Assembly: GCA_015488535.1 (NCBI GenBank)
Contig: WFNP01000074.1
Location: forward strand, 1-64,000
Length of the DNA stretch: 64,000 nucleotides
Reading direction: 5' to 3'
Source: Nitratifractor sp.
Lineage (GTDB): Bacteria > Campylobacterota > Campylobacteria > Campylobacterales > Sulfurovaceae
Shown: positions 34,939 through 44,555 of the stretch, piece after piece
How positions within the stretch are numbered: position 1 is the first letter of the stretch
Layout: each line of letters opens with the position of its first letter
The notes under the pieces: generated by a model
Told to the model about the DNA's origin: nothing
What the model saw: the letters and a program-made list of their open reading frames with translations, nothing else
The model's database searches: none
Position numbers and translations under genes: made by a program

Positions 34939-36144
34939 ATGTTGATTGTCCAAAAATACGGAGGCACCAGCGTAGGTAGCCTTGAGAGAATAGAAAATGT
35001 AGCCAAAAGAGTAGCAAAAGCCAGAGATGAGGGTAATGACCTTGTAGTAGTCGTATCAGCTATGAGCGGAGAGACAAATAAGCTAATAGAGTATGCACAC
35101 CACTTCTCAAAAACTCCATCCAAAAGAGAGATGGATATACTGCTCAGCTCAGGAGAAAGAGTAACTGCTTCGCTCCTTGCCATTGCTTTGCAGGAGATGG
35201 GATACAAAGCTATAGCAATGACAGGACGACAAGCAGGAATCAAGACAGATGACAGCCATACTTATGCAAGAATATCATCAATAGATACCCAAAATATTGA
35301 AAATGCCATTAAAGATGGAAACATTGTAATCGTTGCAGGTTTTCAAGGGATCAATGAGCATGGCAATGTTACAACACTAGGAAGAGGTGGCAGTGATTTG
35401 AGTGCTGTTGCATTAGCAGGTGCCTTGAAGGCTGATGCATGTGAGATATACAGTGATGTGGACGGTATATATACAACAGACCCAAGAATTGAGCCAAAAG
35501 CAAAAAAGCTTGATTTTATATCATATGATGAGATGCTTGAACTCTCTAGTTTAGGAGCAAAAGTATTACAAAACCGCTCAGTAGAGTTGGCAAAAAAGAT
35601 GGGTGTCAAAATCATAGCAAAAAGCAGTTTTACAGATGGCAAAGGCACAATAATAGCACAGGAGGATAAAAATATGGAAGAGGTATTGGTAAGCGGTATA
35701 GCACTGGATAAAAATCAAGCCAGAGTTTCACTCAGAGATATTCCGGACAGACCGGGAATTGCTGCAGATATATTCAAAAAATTGGCCAATGAGCAGATAA
35801 ATGTGGATATGATTATCCAAAATGCCAGTAAAGAGGGCATGACAAATCTCGGATTTACAGTCCCTCAAAGTGAAATAGAAAGAGCCAAAAAGGTAATAGC
35901 GAGTGTTTCTGATGAAATCGGAGGCAGTGATTATGATGAAAATGTCTGCAAAGTATCTATAGTGGGTGTAGGTATGAAATCTCACAGCGGAATAGCTGCA
36001 AAAGCTTTTGAATCATTGGCAGATAACAGCATAAATATAGAGATGATATCTACAAGTGAAATCAAAATATCTATGATTATAGATGAAAAATTTGGAGAGT
36101 TGGCAGTAAGAGTACTGCACGAAACTTACGAATTGGATAAATAA
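34939..36144 (+). CDS. lysC: Aspartate kinase
   Basis: First step of the aspartate family (lysine, threonine, methionine, diaminopimelate). The 401-residue protein has [11 protein letters not shown] at the start, the catalytic [14 protein letters not shown] and [11 protein letters not shown] segments, and two C-terminal ACT domains (about residues 260-400) for feedback control by amino acids. It begins on the base after the rppH stop and overlaps hobA by one base (TAATG). Confidence 0.96.
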   Translation: MLIVQKYGGTSVGSLERIENVAKRVAKARDEGNDLVVVVSAMSGETNKLIEYAHHFSKTPSKREMDILLSSGERVTASLLAIALQEMGYKAIAMTGRQAGIKTDDSHTYARISSIDTQNIENAIKDGNIVIVAGFQGINEHGNVTTLGRGGSDLSAVALAGALKADACEIYSDVDGIYTTDPRIEPKAKKLDFISYDEMLELSSLGAKVLQNRSVELAKKMGVKIIAKSSFTDGKGTIIAQEDKNMEEVLVSGIALDKNQARVSLRDIPDRPGIAADIFKKLANEQINVDMIIQNASKEGMTNLGFTVPQSEIERAKKVIASVSDEIGGSDYDENVCKVSIVGVGMKSHSGIAAKAFESLADNSINIEMISTSEIKISMIIDEKFGELAVRVLHETYELDK

Positions 36145-36692
36145 TGCGTCAATTACTGGATTGGACTCTTGAGACAATTCGTTCTGAAAATTCAGATTTC
36201 AGTTGGATGGAAGAGTTCAGATTTGAATGGACACCATTGGTAAAGAGTGTAGTATCTAGACTGATAGATGGTCAGACTATGCTCGTAATGAGTGACAATA
36301 AAAGAAGATGGTTTAAAAATTATGTCCTTTCCCGTATAAATGATACTACAAGAGACAGACCTTTTTTCCCGGTATTTGATATGAAAGGAATATATCCAAA
36401 TATCGATACACTCAATCGCACAGAAGATATGGATATCTTAAATGATATGCTATCCATATCATTTCCTGAAGGGTATTTTATATGGTATATCGGAGATGGT
36501 GATCACAGTAGCTCCAAATTTGCTTTCAGCAAAGATGACAGTTATCTGTGGCTCATAGACAAAGAGTTACCCGAAAGTTTTATACTGTCAGGAAGTGACC
36601 CTCTGCTTGATATCAAGTTGATACAGTTGTATAAACTGCTTGACAAGACTATCGAAGCCATACTGTTTGGAGAAGTAGATATATATTCATGA
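36144..36692 (+). CDS. hobA: DnaA-binding replication initiation protein HobA
   Basis: Structural homologue of DiaA found only in Campylobacterota; it helps DnaA assemble at oriC. The 182-residue protein fits the family (LLDWTLETIRSE near the N-terminus, then RLIDGQTMLVMSDNKRRWF, SFPEGYFIWYIGDGDHS). It is translationally coupled to lysC upstream and overlaps holB by 4 nt, the conserved Helicobacter/Campylobacter arrangement. Confidence 0.9.
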   Translation: MRQLLDWTLETIRSENSDFSWMEEFRFEWTPLVKSVVSRLIDGQTMLVMSDNKRRWFKNYVLSRINDTTRDRPFFPVFDMKGIYPNIDTLNRTEDMDILNDMLSISFPEGYFIWYIGDGDHSSSKFAFSKDDSYLWLIDKELPESFILSGSDPLLDIKLIQLYKLLDKTIEAILFGEVDIYS

Positions 36693-37312
36693 TTATTCAA
36701 AGTCAAGTCATCATATCCACAGATACAGAGAGTGTAATATCAAAACTGCAAGATATTTCTAAAGATGATGACAGATTTATAGTCATAGCCAAAGATGGCA
36801 GTTTTTTGATGGAAGATGCCTCTTTGGCGATAGAAAAAGCCTATCTTTCTTCCAAAGAGAGAGTAATTATAGTACTGTCGGCAAAACAGTTTTCAAAAGA
36901 GGTACAGAGCAAACTGCTCAAGATACTCGAAGAGCCTCCAAGAAACAAAGAGTTTATACTGATAATGCCTTCCAAATCTATGGTGCTGCCAACTATACGC
37001 TCCCGTCTGCCTGTAATAAAACCAGACAAAGATGAATCAGACAATATAGAAACAGAAGTAGATGTAAACACTTTAGAGAGCAAAATGATATTTGAATTTA
37101 TAAAAAACAACAGATATACATCATCAGCTCAATTATCTGTAAAACTTCAAAAGATATTTGCTGATGCGATGAAGAGTCCTCTTTACAATATAGATGAGAA
37201 TACTCTAAATCTGTTTTCAAATATTATCAAACTACTTGACAAAGGCTCACCTGTAGATTTTGTTGCATCTACAGCACTCTTGAAACTGCTCTCAATCAAA
37301 AAGAGAAGATAG
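36689..37312 (+). CDS. holB: DNA polymerase III delta-prime subunit (short form)
   Basis: Clamp-loader subunit of DNA polymerase III. The 207-residue protein is much shorter than E. coli HolB (334) and lacks a Walker A motif and zinc module, as is usual in this phylum. The signature is SKEVQSKLLKILEEPPRNKEFILIMPS...TIRSRLPVIK. It is coupled to hobA, joining two replication proteins in one operon. Confidence 0.88.
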   Translation: MIIQSQVIISTDTESVISKLQDISKDDDRFIVIAKDGSFLMEDASLAIEKAYLSSKERVIIVLSAKQFSKEVQSKLLKILEEPPRNKEFILIMPSKSMVLPTIRSRLPVIKPDKDESDNIETEVDVNTLESKMIFEFIKNNRYTSSAQLSVKLQKIFADAMKSPLYNIDENTLNLFSNIIKLLDKGSPVDFVASTALLKLLSIKKRR

Positions 37313-37315
37313 ATA

Positions 37316-38128
37316 TCAGTTTATAAGTTTTTGATACCACTCTTTTACACTCTCTCCCGTTATTTGAGAGAGTAGTTTTGATTTTGCTTTGGGAGGGATA
37401 TCTGCTTTTAGTATCTCATCTATACTGATAGATGATTTCTCTTCCGTTTTGGCTGAGACAATGACTGCCCATTCGCCCTTTATATCTCCACTTTTGGAAA
37501 TATCGGCAAATATTTGAGATGCTTTTCCTCTGAAAAAAGCCTGATGCAGTTTGCTTATCTCTTTGGCACAGAATATCTCTCTGTCACCATCATAAGAGCT
37601 TATCTCTTCAAGCAGTTTCAGCAGTCTGTGTGGAGATTCATACAAAACAGTATCCCATCCGGAATTTATTATTAGATGAAACGCCTCTTCCCTGTCTCTG
37701 CCTTTATGTGGCAAAAATCCATAAAACAGAAATTTTCCACTCTCAAATCCACTGGCAGCATAAGCTGTCACTACAGCACTGGCTCCGGGAAATACATCAT
37801 AATCTATAGAGTGTTTTTGACAACTCTCAACCAAAAGCTGTCCAGGGTCAGAAATTGCAGGCATACCAGCATCACTCATATATACACAGTTTTTCTCTCT
37901 CAGTGTATTTAAAAGAGATTCTATCTTTTTGTCGCCATTATGCTCATTGAAAGAGACAAAATCTTTTTGGGCAAAAGATATCCCCAATCTTTCATGCAGT
38001 AAAAACAGTAATCTTTTAGTTACTCTGGTATCTTCAGAGAGTATCAAATCAGCTTTTTTTATAGCCTCAATTGTGCGATAAGTGATATCTTCAAGATTTC
38101 CTATAGGGGTGGGAAGAAGTGTCAGCAT
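37316..38128 (-). CDS. rsmI: 16S rRNA (cytidine-1402-2'-O)-methyltransferase
   Basis: SAM-dependent enzyme of the tetrapyrrole-methylase fold, modifying C1402 in the ribosomal decoding centre. Motifs: LLPTPIGNLEDITYR at the N-terminus, LILSEDTRVTKRLL, FNEHNGDKK, MSDAGMPAISDPG and LYESPHRLLKLLEE. It has 270 residues. It lies downstream of rpmE on the same strand, as in C. jejuni, and converges on holB. Confidence 0.95.
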   Translation of the reverse strand: MLTLLPTPIGNLEDITYRTIEAIKKADLILSEDTRVTKRLLFLLHERLGISFAQKDFVSFNEHNGDKKIESLLNTLREKNCVYMSDAGMPAISDPGQLLVESCQKHSIDYDVFPGASAVVTAYAASGFESGKFLFYGFLPHKGRDREEAFHLIINSGWDTVLYESPHRLLKLLEEISSYDGDREIFCAKEISKLHQAFFRGKASQIFADISKSGDIKGEWAVIVSAKTEEKSSISIDEILKADIPPKAKSKLLSQITGESVKEWYQKLIN

Positions 38129-38137
38129 AGTATTTTA

Positions 38138-38153
38138 CCCGCACAGAGGCGGG
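38138..38153. terminator. Hairpin downstream of rpmE
   Basis: CCCGC and GCGGG pair around a 6-nt loop directly after the rpmE stop and before the rsmI start. It would reduce read-through from the strong ribosomal gene into rsmI. Confidence 0.55.
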
Positions 38154-38161
38154 ATAAGTCA

Positions 38162-38362
38162 TTAGGATAGTTTATATTTTTTCTTAAACTTATCTACTCT
38201 ACCTGTAGCATCTACAATCTTCTCAGAACCTGTGAAGAAAGGATGGCACTCGTTGCAGATATCAATAGACATCTCAGGCTTGTTACTTCTTACTACAAAC
38301 TCATTGCCACAAGCACAAGTCACTTTACAATCCATATACTCTGGATGAATACCTTTTCTCAT
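38162..38362 (-). CDS. rpmE: 50S ribosomal protein L31
   Basis: A 66-residue zinc-type L31: Cys residues in the [12 protein letters not shown] region and [10 protein letters not shown] provide the metal site, followed by the [11 protein letters not shown] tail. GAGGA precedes ATG at 38362; a longer frame to 38479 has no support. The 160 bp upstream hold AT-rich promoter-like sequence and a GC-rich patch near 38448-38475. Confidence 0.96.
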   Translation of the reverse strand: MRKGIHPEYMDCKVTCACGNEFVVRSNKPEMSIDICNECHPFFTGSEKIVDATGRVDKFKKKYKLS

Positions 38363-38524
38363 CTTAGTTTCCTCTTTTAGTTTTATTTTGTCGATGGGCA
38401 ACCAACCCATTCCGGTATAATATATACCCTTCCGCTGTAATATAACAGGGGTCGCTGCGACGCTCTGTAGGCGAGACAACTATTTTTTGAGGATGGGATT
38501 ATATCCAAAAAATATTAAAAACTT

Positions 38525-39772
38525 TTACTTTATTTTAGATGAATTTGGCATTTTGATAATAAAACAGACTCTGTCATCTTCATATTTATACTCCAAAGTC
38601 ATATTATGGACATCCAAAATGCTTTTGACTATATAAAGTCCCAATCCCAGTCCACTCCTGGATTCGTGAAAAGGTGTATAGTATCTGTCTATATCCTCTT
38701 TTAGAGGCTCTCCCAAATTGGATATCTCCATATAATTTTCATCAAGCAGTACATTGACCTTACGGTCTTTGGAGTATTTGATACCATTATCTATCAGATT
38801 TTTTATGGCAAGTGTCAATAGCTCAAAATCGGCATTTACCGTAATATCCCTTTTCAATACCAAATGTATATATTTTTTGGGATTATCCAGCATCAAAATA
38901 TCTATACTTCCATCTATAATATCACTCATTTTATATGGCTTCATATCTGCATTAAAATTCTTGGAGCTGACCTGCTCCACTTTGGCAAACTCATCTATAA
39001 GCAGATTAAGTCTTTCAAATATTGCTTTAAATCTATCCTTTTTACACTTTTCATCCATCATCTCTATCAAAAACCTGCCCTTGGCAATAGGTGTTTTGAG
39101 CTCATGCATTACTGCTCTTAGCATCAACTGTCTTGCTCTTAAAAGCTCTCTGATTTTATTTACAGCATCATCAAAGGCATTGGCTACAGCGGCTATTTCA
39201 TCTTCTTTATCACTTTTGCAGTCTATATTCAAATCACCTTCAGAAAATTTTATTATTTTAGATTTGAGTTCAAAAAGAGGTCTGATAGAGCGTATAATCC
39301 ATATATAAAGAATAATCAACAACATAAAAGCACCGGCAAAAGCCACTGCCAATTCAAACGGAAAGCGTGGATGATTCATATTCTCAAGCAACAGTTTGAA
39401 TCTGTCATTATTGATAAGTATATATCTGTGAAATTTTATATTGACAACAGCAAACTTTTTTTTGCCTGTTTTACTCTCTATCTCTTTTGTGAGTCTAAGA
39501 TGTTTGCCACCGGCATCTACAATTCTGATATTTTGCGACAGAAGATAATCTTTGTCTATCTTGCCATATTTCAGAAAATAGAGATAAAGATAGTGCATAT
39601 TTTGCCTCTCCTGTATCTGCAACTCTTTAACCGCACTTTTCATACTGCTTTGCCAAAGAGCTACAAACAGCATTATCAGCAAGATATACGCTATTGTGAA
39701 AATCAGGTTTATCTTGCCTTTGAGAGAGTCGATACTAAAAAGTGATAAAAACTTGTGATATCTTTTACTCAT
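38525..39772 (-). CDS. Sensor histidine kinase (ArsS-like)
   Basis: Membrane kinase of 415 residues. First transmembrane helix near residues 22-42, an approximately 110-residue periplasmic sensor, second helix near 140-160, HAMP linker, dimerisation domain with the phospho-accepting His223 in VMHELKTPIAKG, and an ATPase domain with NLIDNGIKYSKD and GLGLGLYIVKSI. It resembles the acid-responsive ArsS kinase of H. pylori, but the stimulus is not known here. It overlaps the response regulator gene by 4 nt. Confidence 0.88.
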   Translation of the reverse strand: MSKRYHKFLSLFSIDSLKGKINLIFTIAYILLIMLFVALWQSSMKSAVKELQIQERQNMHYLYLYFLKYGKIDKDYLLSQNIRIVDAGGKHLRLTKEIESKTGKKKFAVVNIKFHRYILINNDRFKLLLENMNHPRFPFELAVAFAGAFMLLIILYIWIIRSIRPLFELKSKIIKFSEGDLNIDCKSDKEDEIAAVANAFDDAVNKIRELLRARQLMLRAVMHELKTPIAKGRFLIEMMDEKCKKDRFKAIFERLNLLIDEFAKVEQVSSKNFNADMKPYKMSDIIDGSIDILMLDNPKKYIHLVLKRDITVNADFELLTLAIKNLIDNGIKYSKDRKVNVLLDENYMEISNLGEPLKEDIDRYYTPFHESRSGLGLGLYIVKSILDVHNMTLEYKYEDDRVCFIIKMPNSSKIK

Positions 39773-40440
39773 ATCAATTTATAGCCTACTCCCCTGACAG
39801 CCTGTATAGCTTTGGGATTACCAAGTTTGGAGCGTATTTTACTGATAATGACATCCAGACTTTTTTGAGAAGAGTCACTCATTACCGTTGATTCATTAAT
39901 TAACTGCTCTCTAGAGAGTGTAATTCCCTGCTTTTTGATGAGCTGACTGAGTATATCAAACTCGGCAGGAGTCAAATGAAGTGCTTCACCCTTGTAGTAA
40001 ATAGTATCTCCTCTTATCTCATAATCACTCTCTGGTATCTGTTTATTTTCATTTTTATTGTATCTGCGAAGCAAAGATATAATCCTGGCATGTAACTCTT
40101 TTGGGTCATAAGGCTTGGGAAGATAATCATCAGCTCCAAGTTTGAAACTCTCTAACTTGTCTGATATATCACTTCTTGCTGATGATATGATAATTGGAAT
40201 ATCATATTTTCTTACAACCTCTTCACACACCTCCAAGCCGTCCATTCCAGGAAGTGTCAAATCCAAAAGAAGCAAATCATAATTGTTCACACCCGCACTC
40301 ACCCCCAAAAACGGGTCTTCATAATTGGTCACTTCAATATTGAACTGCTTTAGATACTCACTTAGGAGTTCTGCAAACTCCCAATCATCTTCTATCATCA
40401 AAATTTTTATCGGTTTGTTTTCATCTTTTATCTTTTTCAT
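39769..40440 (-). CDS. OmpR-family response regulator
   Basis: Partner of the downstream kinase. The 223-residue protein has an intact receiver (acidic pair EDD, phospho-acceptor Asp60 in LLLLDLTLPG, Lys in LPKPYDP) and a C-terminal winged-helix DNA-binding domain (LHLTPAEFDILSQL, SREQLINES, SLDVIISKIRSKLG, VRGVGYKLI). Targets are unknown. The operon is divergent from aroB. Confidence 0.92.
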   Translation of the reverse strand: MKKIKDENKPIKILMIEDDWEFAELLSEYLKQFNIEVTNYEDPFLGVSAGVNNYDLLLLDLTLPGMDGLEVCEEVVRKYDIPIIISSARSDISDKLESFKLGADDYLPKPYDPKELHARIISLLRRYNKNENKQIPESDYEIRGDTIYYKGEALHLTPAEFDILSQLIKKQGITLSREQLINESTVMSDSSQKSLDVIISKIRSKLGNPKAIQAVRGVGYKLI

Positions 40441-40557
40441 ACTGTTATTCTATCACTATGGAGATTAACATCTCTTAACCGATACTTCAAGCTAAAGCAG
40501 TTAATGGGTAAAATATCCGATAAATTAAAATATTTGACGAAGGAGAACTTCTGTATT

Positions 40558-41607
40558 ATGATTGTCCCTATCAAACTGGAAAAAAATGAACCTGTAACCT
40601 ATGATATCATGATAGACTCACTGCCTACATTGGATTTTGATACAAAAGTAGCAATAGTTACCAATCCTACCGTATCCAATCTGCATCTACAAAAACTTTT
40701 GGATTCAATCAAAGGTGTAAAACCTCTGGTAATTGAAGTACCTGACGGAGAAGAGTATAAAACAATGGATACGGTATTGTATATACTAGATAGATTATTT
40801 GAAAACAGATTTGACAGAAAATCTGTTCTTTTGGCATTTGGAGGAGGAGTTATAGGCGATATGACAGGATTTTCTGCAAGTCTGTTCCAAAGAGGTATAG
40901 ATTTCATTCAGATACCCACTACTCTTTTGAGTCAGGTAGATGCCAGTGTAGGAGGCAAGACAGGAGTAAATAACAAATTTGGCAAAAATTTGATAGGAAG
41001 TTTCTATCAGCCAAAAGCCGTATATATAGACCCTGATTTTTTAAAAACACTTCCAGACAGAGAATATTCAGCAGGAGTGGCAGAAGTAGTAAAGATGGCG
41101 GTAATGTTTGACAAAGAGTTTTTTGAATTTCTTCAAAAGAGTGATTTGAAAAGCAGAGAAAATATAGAGAAGATGATAGCACACTCTGTATCTATCAAAG
41201 CCAGGGTAGTAAATATGGATGAGAAAGAAAGCGGTATCAGAGCAGTTTTGAATTATGGTCATACATTCGCTCATGTCATTGAAAATGAAACTAAATACTC
41301 AAAATATCTACATGGAGAAGCTGTCTCTATAGGGATGGTTATGGCAAACAGATTGGCTGTGAGACTGGGTTTGATGAGTGAAGAAGAAGCTGTTAAAGTA
41401 AAAAATCTGCTTGAAAAAAACGGATTGCCTGTAGATTATCATATATCTGATACAGACAGTTTTTATGAGCATTTTTTCCTGGATAAAAAAAGTAACAAAG
41501 GTAAAATAAGTTTCATTTTACCAAAAAACGGCATAGGTACCCATATCATCAAAAATGATATAGATGTATCAGATATAAAAGCAACTCTTCAAGAGTTTGG
41601 AGGATAA
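40558..41607 (+). CDS. aroB: 3-dehydroquinate synthase
   Basis: Second step of the shikimate pathway, converting DAHP to 3-dehydroquinate. Motifs: LAFGGGVIGDMTGFSAS (NAD binding), IPTTLLSQVDASVGGKTGVN, and metal-binding NYGHTFAHVIE with HGEAVSIGM. It has 350 residues from ATG 40558, the normal start; AAGGAG lies 12 nt upstream. A longer frame opens at 40504. It heads the aroB-mscS-mtaB-ftsH-like-bioV operon. Confidence 0.95.
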   Translation: MIVPIKLEKNEPVTYDIMIDSLPTLDFDTKVAIVTNPTVSNLHLQKLLDSIKGVKPLVIEVPDGEEYKTMDTVLYILDRLFENRFDRKSVLLAFGGGVIGDMTGFSASLFQRGIDFIQIPTTLLSQVDASVGGKTGVNNKFGKNLIGSFYQPKAVYIDPDFLKTLPDREYSAGVAEVVKMAVMFDKEFFEFLQKSDLKSRENIEKMIAHSVSIKARVVNMDEKESGIRAVLNYGHTFAHVIENETKYSKYLHGEAVSIGMVMANRLAVRLGLMSEEEAVKVKNLLEKNGLPVDYHISDTDSFYEHFFLDKKSNKGKISFILPKNGIGTHIIKNDIDVSDIKATLQEFGG

Positions 41608-41613
41608 AACGGT

Positions 41614-43296
41614 ATGTCCTTTAGAGTCTTGATAATTTTTATACTGACAGTAAATCTCTGGGCAATAAACATATCTTCAGCAGAGCATAACAAGAGTAAC
41701 CAAAGCACAACTGTAAAGAAAACAAAAAATATAAACAGTTCAAATTCAATTACAAACAAAAATATAGAAGAGATTAGCAAAAAGCTCGAAGAGCTGGAAG
41801 CTTCTGTAGAAAAAGGTAATGTCTGGACAAAAGTTTACAGTAACTACAAAACATATAAAGAGCTTCAGGCAAGACAGAATAAGCTCAGAGCCAAAATATT
41901 TATGTTGCAGAGTTTGAAAGAGCCAACAAAAAAACAGAAAAGAGAGTTGGAAAATTATCAAGTAGAACTACATACAAATGAAGGCAAACTTCAACTGCTC
42001 AAAGAGTTTCAAAATGACCCATTTAAAAAGATGTTCAAACCTCCAATAATAAAAGAACCACCCAAAATAGGCAATCCTATAGCAATCATTTCAGCCCTCT
42101 CATATCTTGAACAGCTGAAAAATGACCAACTAATTTATCAGGAAAACTTTGACACGCTAAAACAGACTATTGCCAGATTGGAAAGAGAGTACTATTTGCT
42201 AAATGTTCTGCTCAAATATCAACCACACTCACAAAAGCTGAAACAAAAAGCTATAGCCATCAGAGAAGAGCTTGATACGCTAAAACCTGCTATCGAAATA
42301 TTCAAAACAAGCAAAAAAGTGTATGACAAAAAAGTTGAAGAGATAATTCTTGATATAAATACACAAATCAGAAGAGAGGTGCAAAAAGCCGCAACGATAG
42401 GCGGAGTCATACTGTTTTTGTTTATTCTGTTTTTGATATTCAGATATCTCATTCGCAGATATATGTCAGATAAAGAGAGCTTTTATACAATCAACAAAGT
42501 CAGCAGTATTATGTTTGTAACGATAGTAATATTGATAATACTCTTTGCATATATAGAAAATGTCAGCTATCTTGTTACTATTATGGGATTTGCCTCTGCC
42601 GGTATAGCTATTGCAATGAAAGACTGGTTTATGTCTTTGATGGGCTGGTTTACTATCGTTTTGGGAGGCACAATACATGTAGGAGACAGAGTAAAATTTG
42701 TCAGAAACGGCACTGAATATGTAGGAGATATTGTAGATATCTCAATGCTGAGAATGACAATGCAAGAAGATATCACACTTACTACTTATATGCATAACAG
42801 GCGTGCCGGAAGAATGATATTTATACCTAACAATTATATATTTACTGATATGTTGGCAAACTATTCACACTCCGGACTAAAAACAGTATGGGATGGAATA
42901 GATTTTATGATTACATTTGATTCAAATGTCCAAAAAGCCACATCTATAGCCAAAGAGGTAACAAAAAAATACTCCAAAGGTTATACTGACATTACACGAA
43001 AACAGTTAAACAGACTAAGAAGCAGTTATCATTTGAAAAATACAAATGTAGAACCAAGAGTATACTCATTTATAGAGACATACGGAATAAAAGTAAGTGC
43101 ATGGTATCTGACTAATGCTTATGCCACTTTGACACTCAGGAGTACAATATCTATGGAGATAATAAGCCGTATCCAGGAAGAAGATGATATAACAATCGCA
43201 TACCCTACACAACACTTGTATATGGAGAGAGGCTCAAAAACAGCACCAAACACTCCTGCACAAACAGAAGATACAAATCAGGAGGAGTCTGAATGA
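41614..43296 (+). CDS. MscS-family mechanosensitive ion channel with coiled-coil N-terminus
   Basis: A 560-residue channel that probably releases solutes on osmotic downshift. Signal peptide at the N-terminus, then about 220 residues of charged coiled-coil (periplasmic), transmembrane helices near residues 255-335, and the MscS pore helix with GFASAGIAIAMKDWF followed by the beta domain (GTIHVGDRVKF). A cytoplasmic tail rich in Pro/Thr/Glu ends it. It starts 6 nt after aroB and overlaps mtaB by 4 nt. Confidence 0.9.
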   Translation: MSFRVLIIFILTVNLWAINISSAEHNKSNQSTTVKKTKNINSSNSITNKNIEEISKKLEELEASVEKGNVWTKVYSNYKTYKELQARQNKLRAKIFMLQSLKEPTKKQKRELENYQVELHTNEGKLQLLKEFQNDPFKKMFKPPIIKEPPKIGNPIAIISALSYLEQLKNDQLIYQENFDTLKQTIARLEREYYLLNVLLKYQPHSQKLKQKAIAIREELDTLKPAIEIFKTSKKVYDKKVEEIILDINTQIRREVQKAATIGGVILFLFILFLIFRYLIRRYMSDKESFYTINKVSSIMFVTIVILIILFAYIENVSYLVTIMGFASAGIAIAMKDWFMSLMGWFTIVLGGTIHVGDRVKFVRNGTEYVGDIVDISMLRMTMQEDITLTTYMHNRRAGRMIFIPNNYIFTDMLANYSHSGLKTVWDGIDFMITFDSNVQKATSIAKEVTKKYSKGYTDITRKQLNRLRSSYHLKNTNVEPRVYSFIETYGIKVSAWYLTNAYATLTLRSTISMEIISRIQEEDDITIAYPTQHLYMERGSKTAPNTPAQTEDTNQEESE

Positions 43297-44555
43297 GTGT
43301 AAAAAAAGTATATTTCAAAACATTTGGATGCAGAACCAACCAGTTTGATACACAGGTAATGATGAGTAAAATCAAAGATTATCAACTCTGTTTTGATGAA
43401 AAAGATGCAGATATTGTAGTAGTAAACTCCTGCACTGTTACAAATGGTGCAGACTCCAGTGTCAGAGGATATATAAACAAGCTAAACAGAGAGACTCCCT
43501 CAGCAAGAGTTATACTTGCAGGGTGTGGTTCTCACTCCAAGGGTGAAGAGATATTCAATTCAGGCAAAGTATTTGGTGTAATGGGACACTCTGAAAAAGA
43601 GAAGATAAATGAGCTACTAAACAAAGAGAGCAGATTTTATGAAATAGGCGATTTGAAACATATAGATGAGACTATTGTCGAAGAGTTTGTAGGAAAGACA
43701 AGAGCCTTTATCAAGATACAGGAGGGGTGTAATTTCAGATGCAATTACTGTATCATACCTTTTGTCAGAGGAGATGCCAGAAGCCACGATGAGGATAGAA
43801 TACTCCAACAGATTCGCAAACTTGCAGGTAACGGATTTGGTGAATTTATCCTCACAGGGACCAATGTGGGAAGCTATGGCAAAGACAAAGGCTCTTCCAT
43901 GGCAAAACTTCTCAAAAAAATATCCGCTATCAGAGGAGTAAGGAGGATAAGAATAGGCTCCATAGAACCTATACAGATAGATGATGAATTCAAAGAGATA
44001 CTCCACGAAAGCTGGATGGCAAAACATCTGCATATAGCACTGCAACACACATCTGACAAGATGCTTGAGATTATGAACAGAAGAAACAGATTTGCCGAAG
44101 ATTTGGAGCTTTTTCAAGAGCTTTATGAAGCAGGATATGCTTTGGGAACAGATTTTATCGTAGGACACCCCGGAGAGGGTGAAAAGCAGTGGCAAGAGGC
44201 TATGAGAAGGATAGAGCTGTTGCCACTTACCCATATTCACGCATTTACATACTCCAAAAGAGACGGAACTCTCTCAGCAAACATGAAAGAGCCTGTAGTC
44301 AGAGGTGATATAGCAAAGAAAAGACATCTACAACTACGAGAAGCCATAGCCCAAAAAAATTATATTTTTAGAAAATTTCATAATAAAAATCTGGAAGTGC
44401 TTGTAGAAAACGGTAAAGATGGCATATATCACGGATATGACCAATACTACAACAAAATAGAGATAAAAAGTAATATGGATATTAGACACAACTGGATATT
44501 TATAGAAAATGCGGAGGTAGGCAATGAAAAAAACAGTGCAAAATTTTACGGATAA
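43293..44555 (+). CDS. mtaB: tRNA (t6A37) methylthiotransferase MtaB-like
   Basis: Adds a methylthio group to t6A37 in ANN-decoding tRNAs. The 420-residue protein carries both Fe-S sites: the UPF0004 Cys set (FGCRTNQFDTQ, NSCTVTNGA, AGCGSH) and the radical SAM motif GCNFRCNYCIIP. Further motifs are LTGTNVGSYG and TDFIVGHPGE. It overlaps the FtsH-like gene by 32 nt. The order aroB-mscS-mtaB is shared with C. jejuni and H. pylori. Confidence 0.93.
   Translation: MSVKKVYFKTFGCRTNQFDTQVMMSKIKDYQLCFDEKDADIVVVNSCTVTNGADSSVRGYINKLNRETPSARVILAGCGSHSKGEEIFNSGKVFGVMGHSEKEKINELLNKESRFYEIGDLKHIDETIVEEFVGKTRAFIKIQEGCNFRCNYCIIPFVRGDARSHDEDRILQQIRKLAGNGFGEFILTGTNVGSYGKDKGSSMAKLLKKISAIRGVRRIRIGSIEPIQIDDEFKEILHESWMAKHLHIALQHTSDKMLEIMNRRNRFAEDLELFQELYEAGYALGTDFIVGHPGEGEKQWQEAMRRIELLPLTHIHAFTYSKRDGTLSANMKEPVVRGDIAKKRHLQLREAIAQKNYIFRKFHNKNLEVLVENGKDGIYHGYDQYYNKIEIKSNMDIRHNWIFIENAEVGNEKNSAKFYG

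Noticed and set aside
38363-38524. Possible tRNA or small structured RNA gene in the rpmE leader
   Set aside because: No cloverleaf with acceptor stem, anticodon loop and T-loop can be drawn; kept only as a low-interest leader observation.
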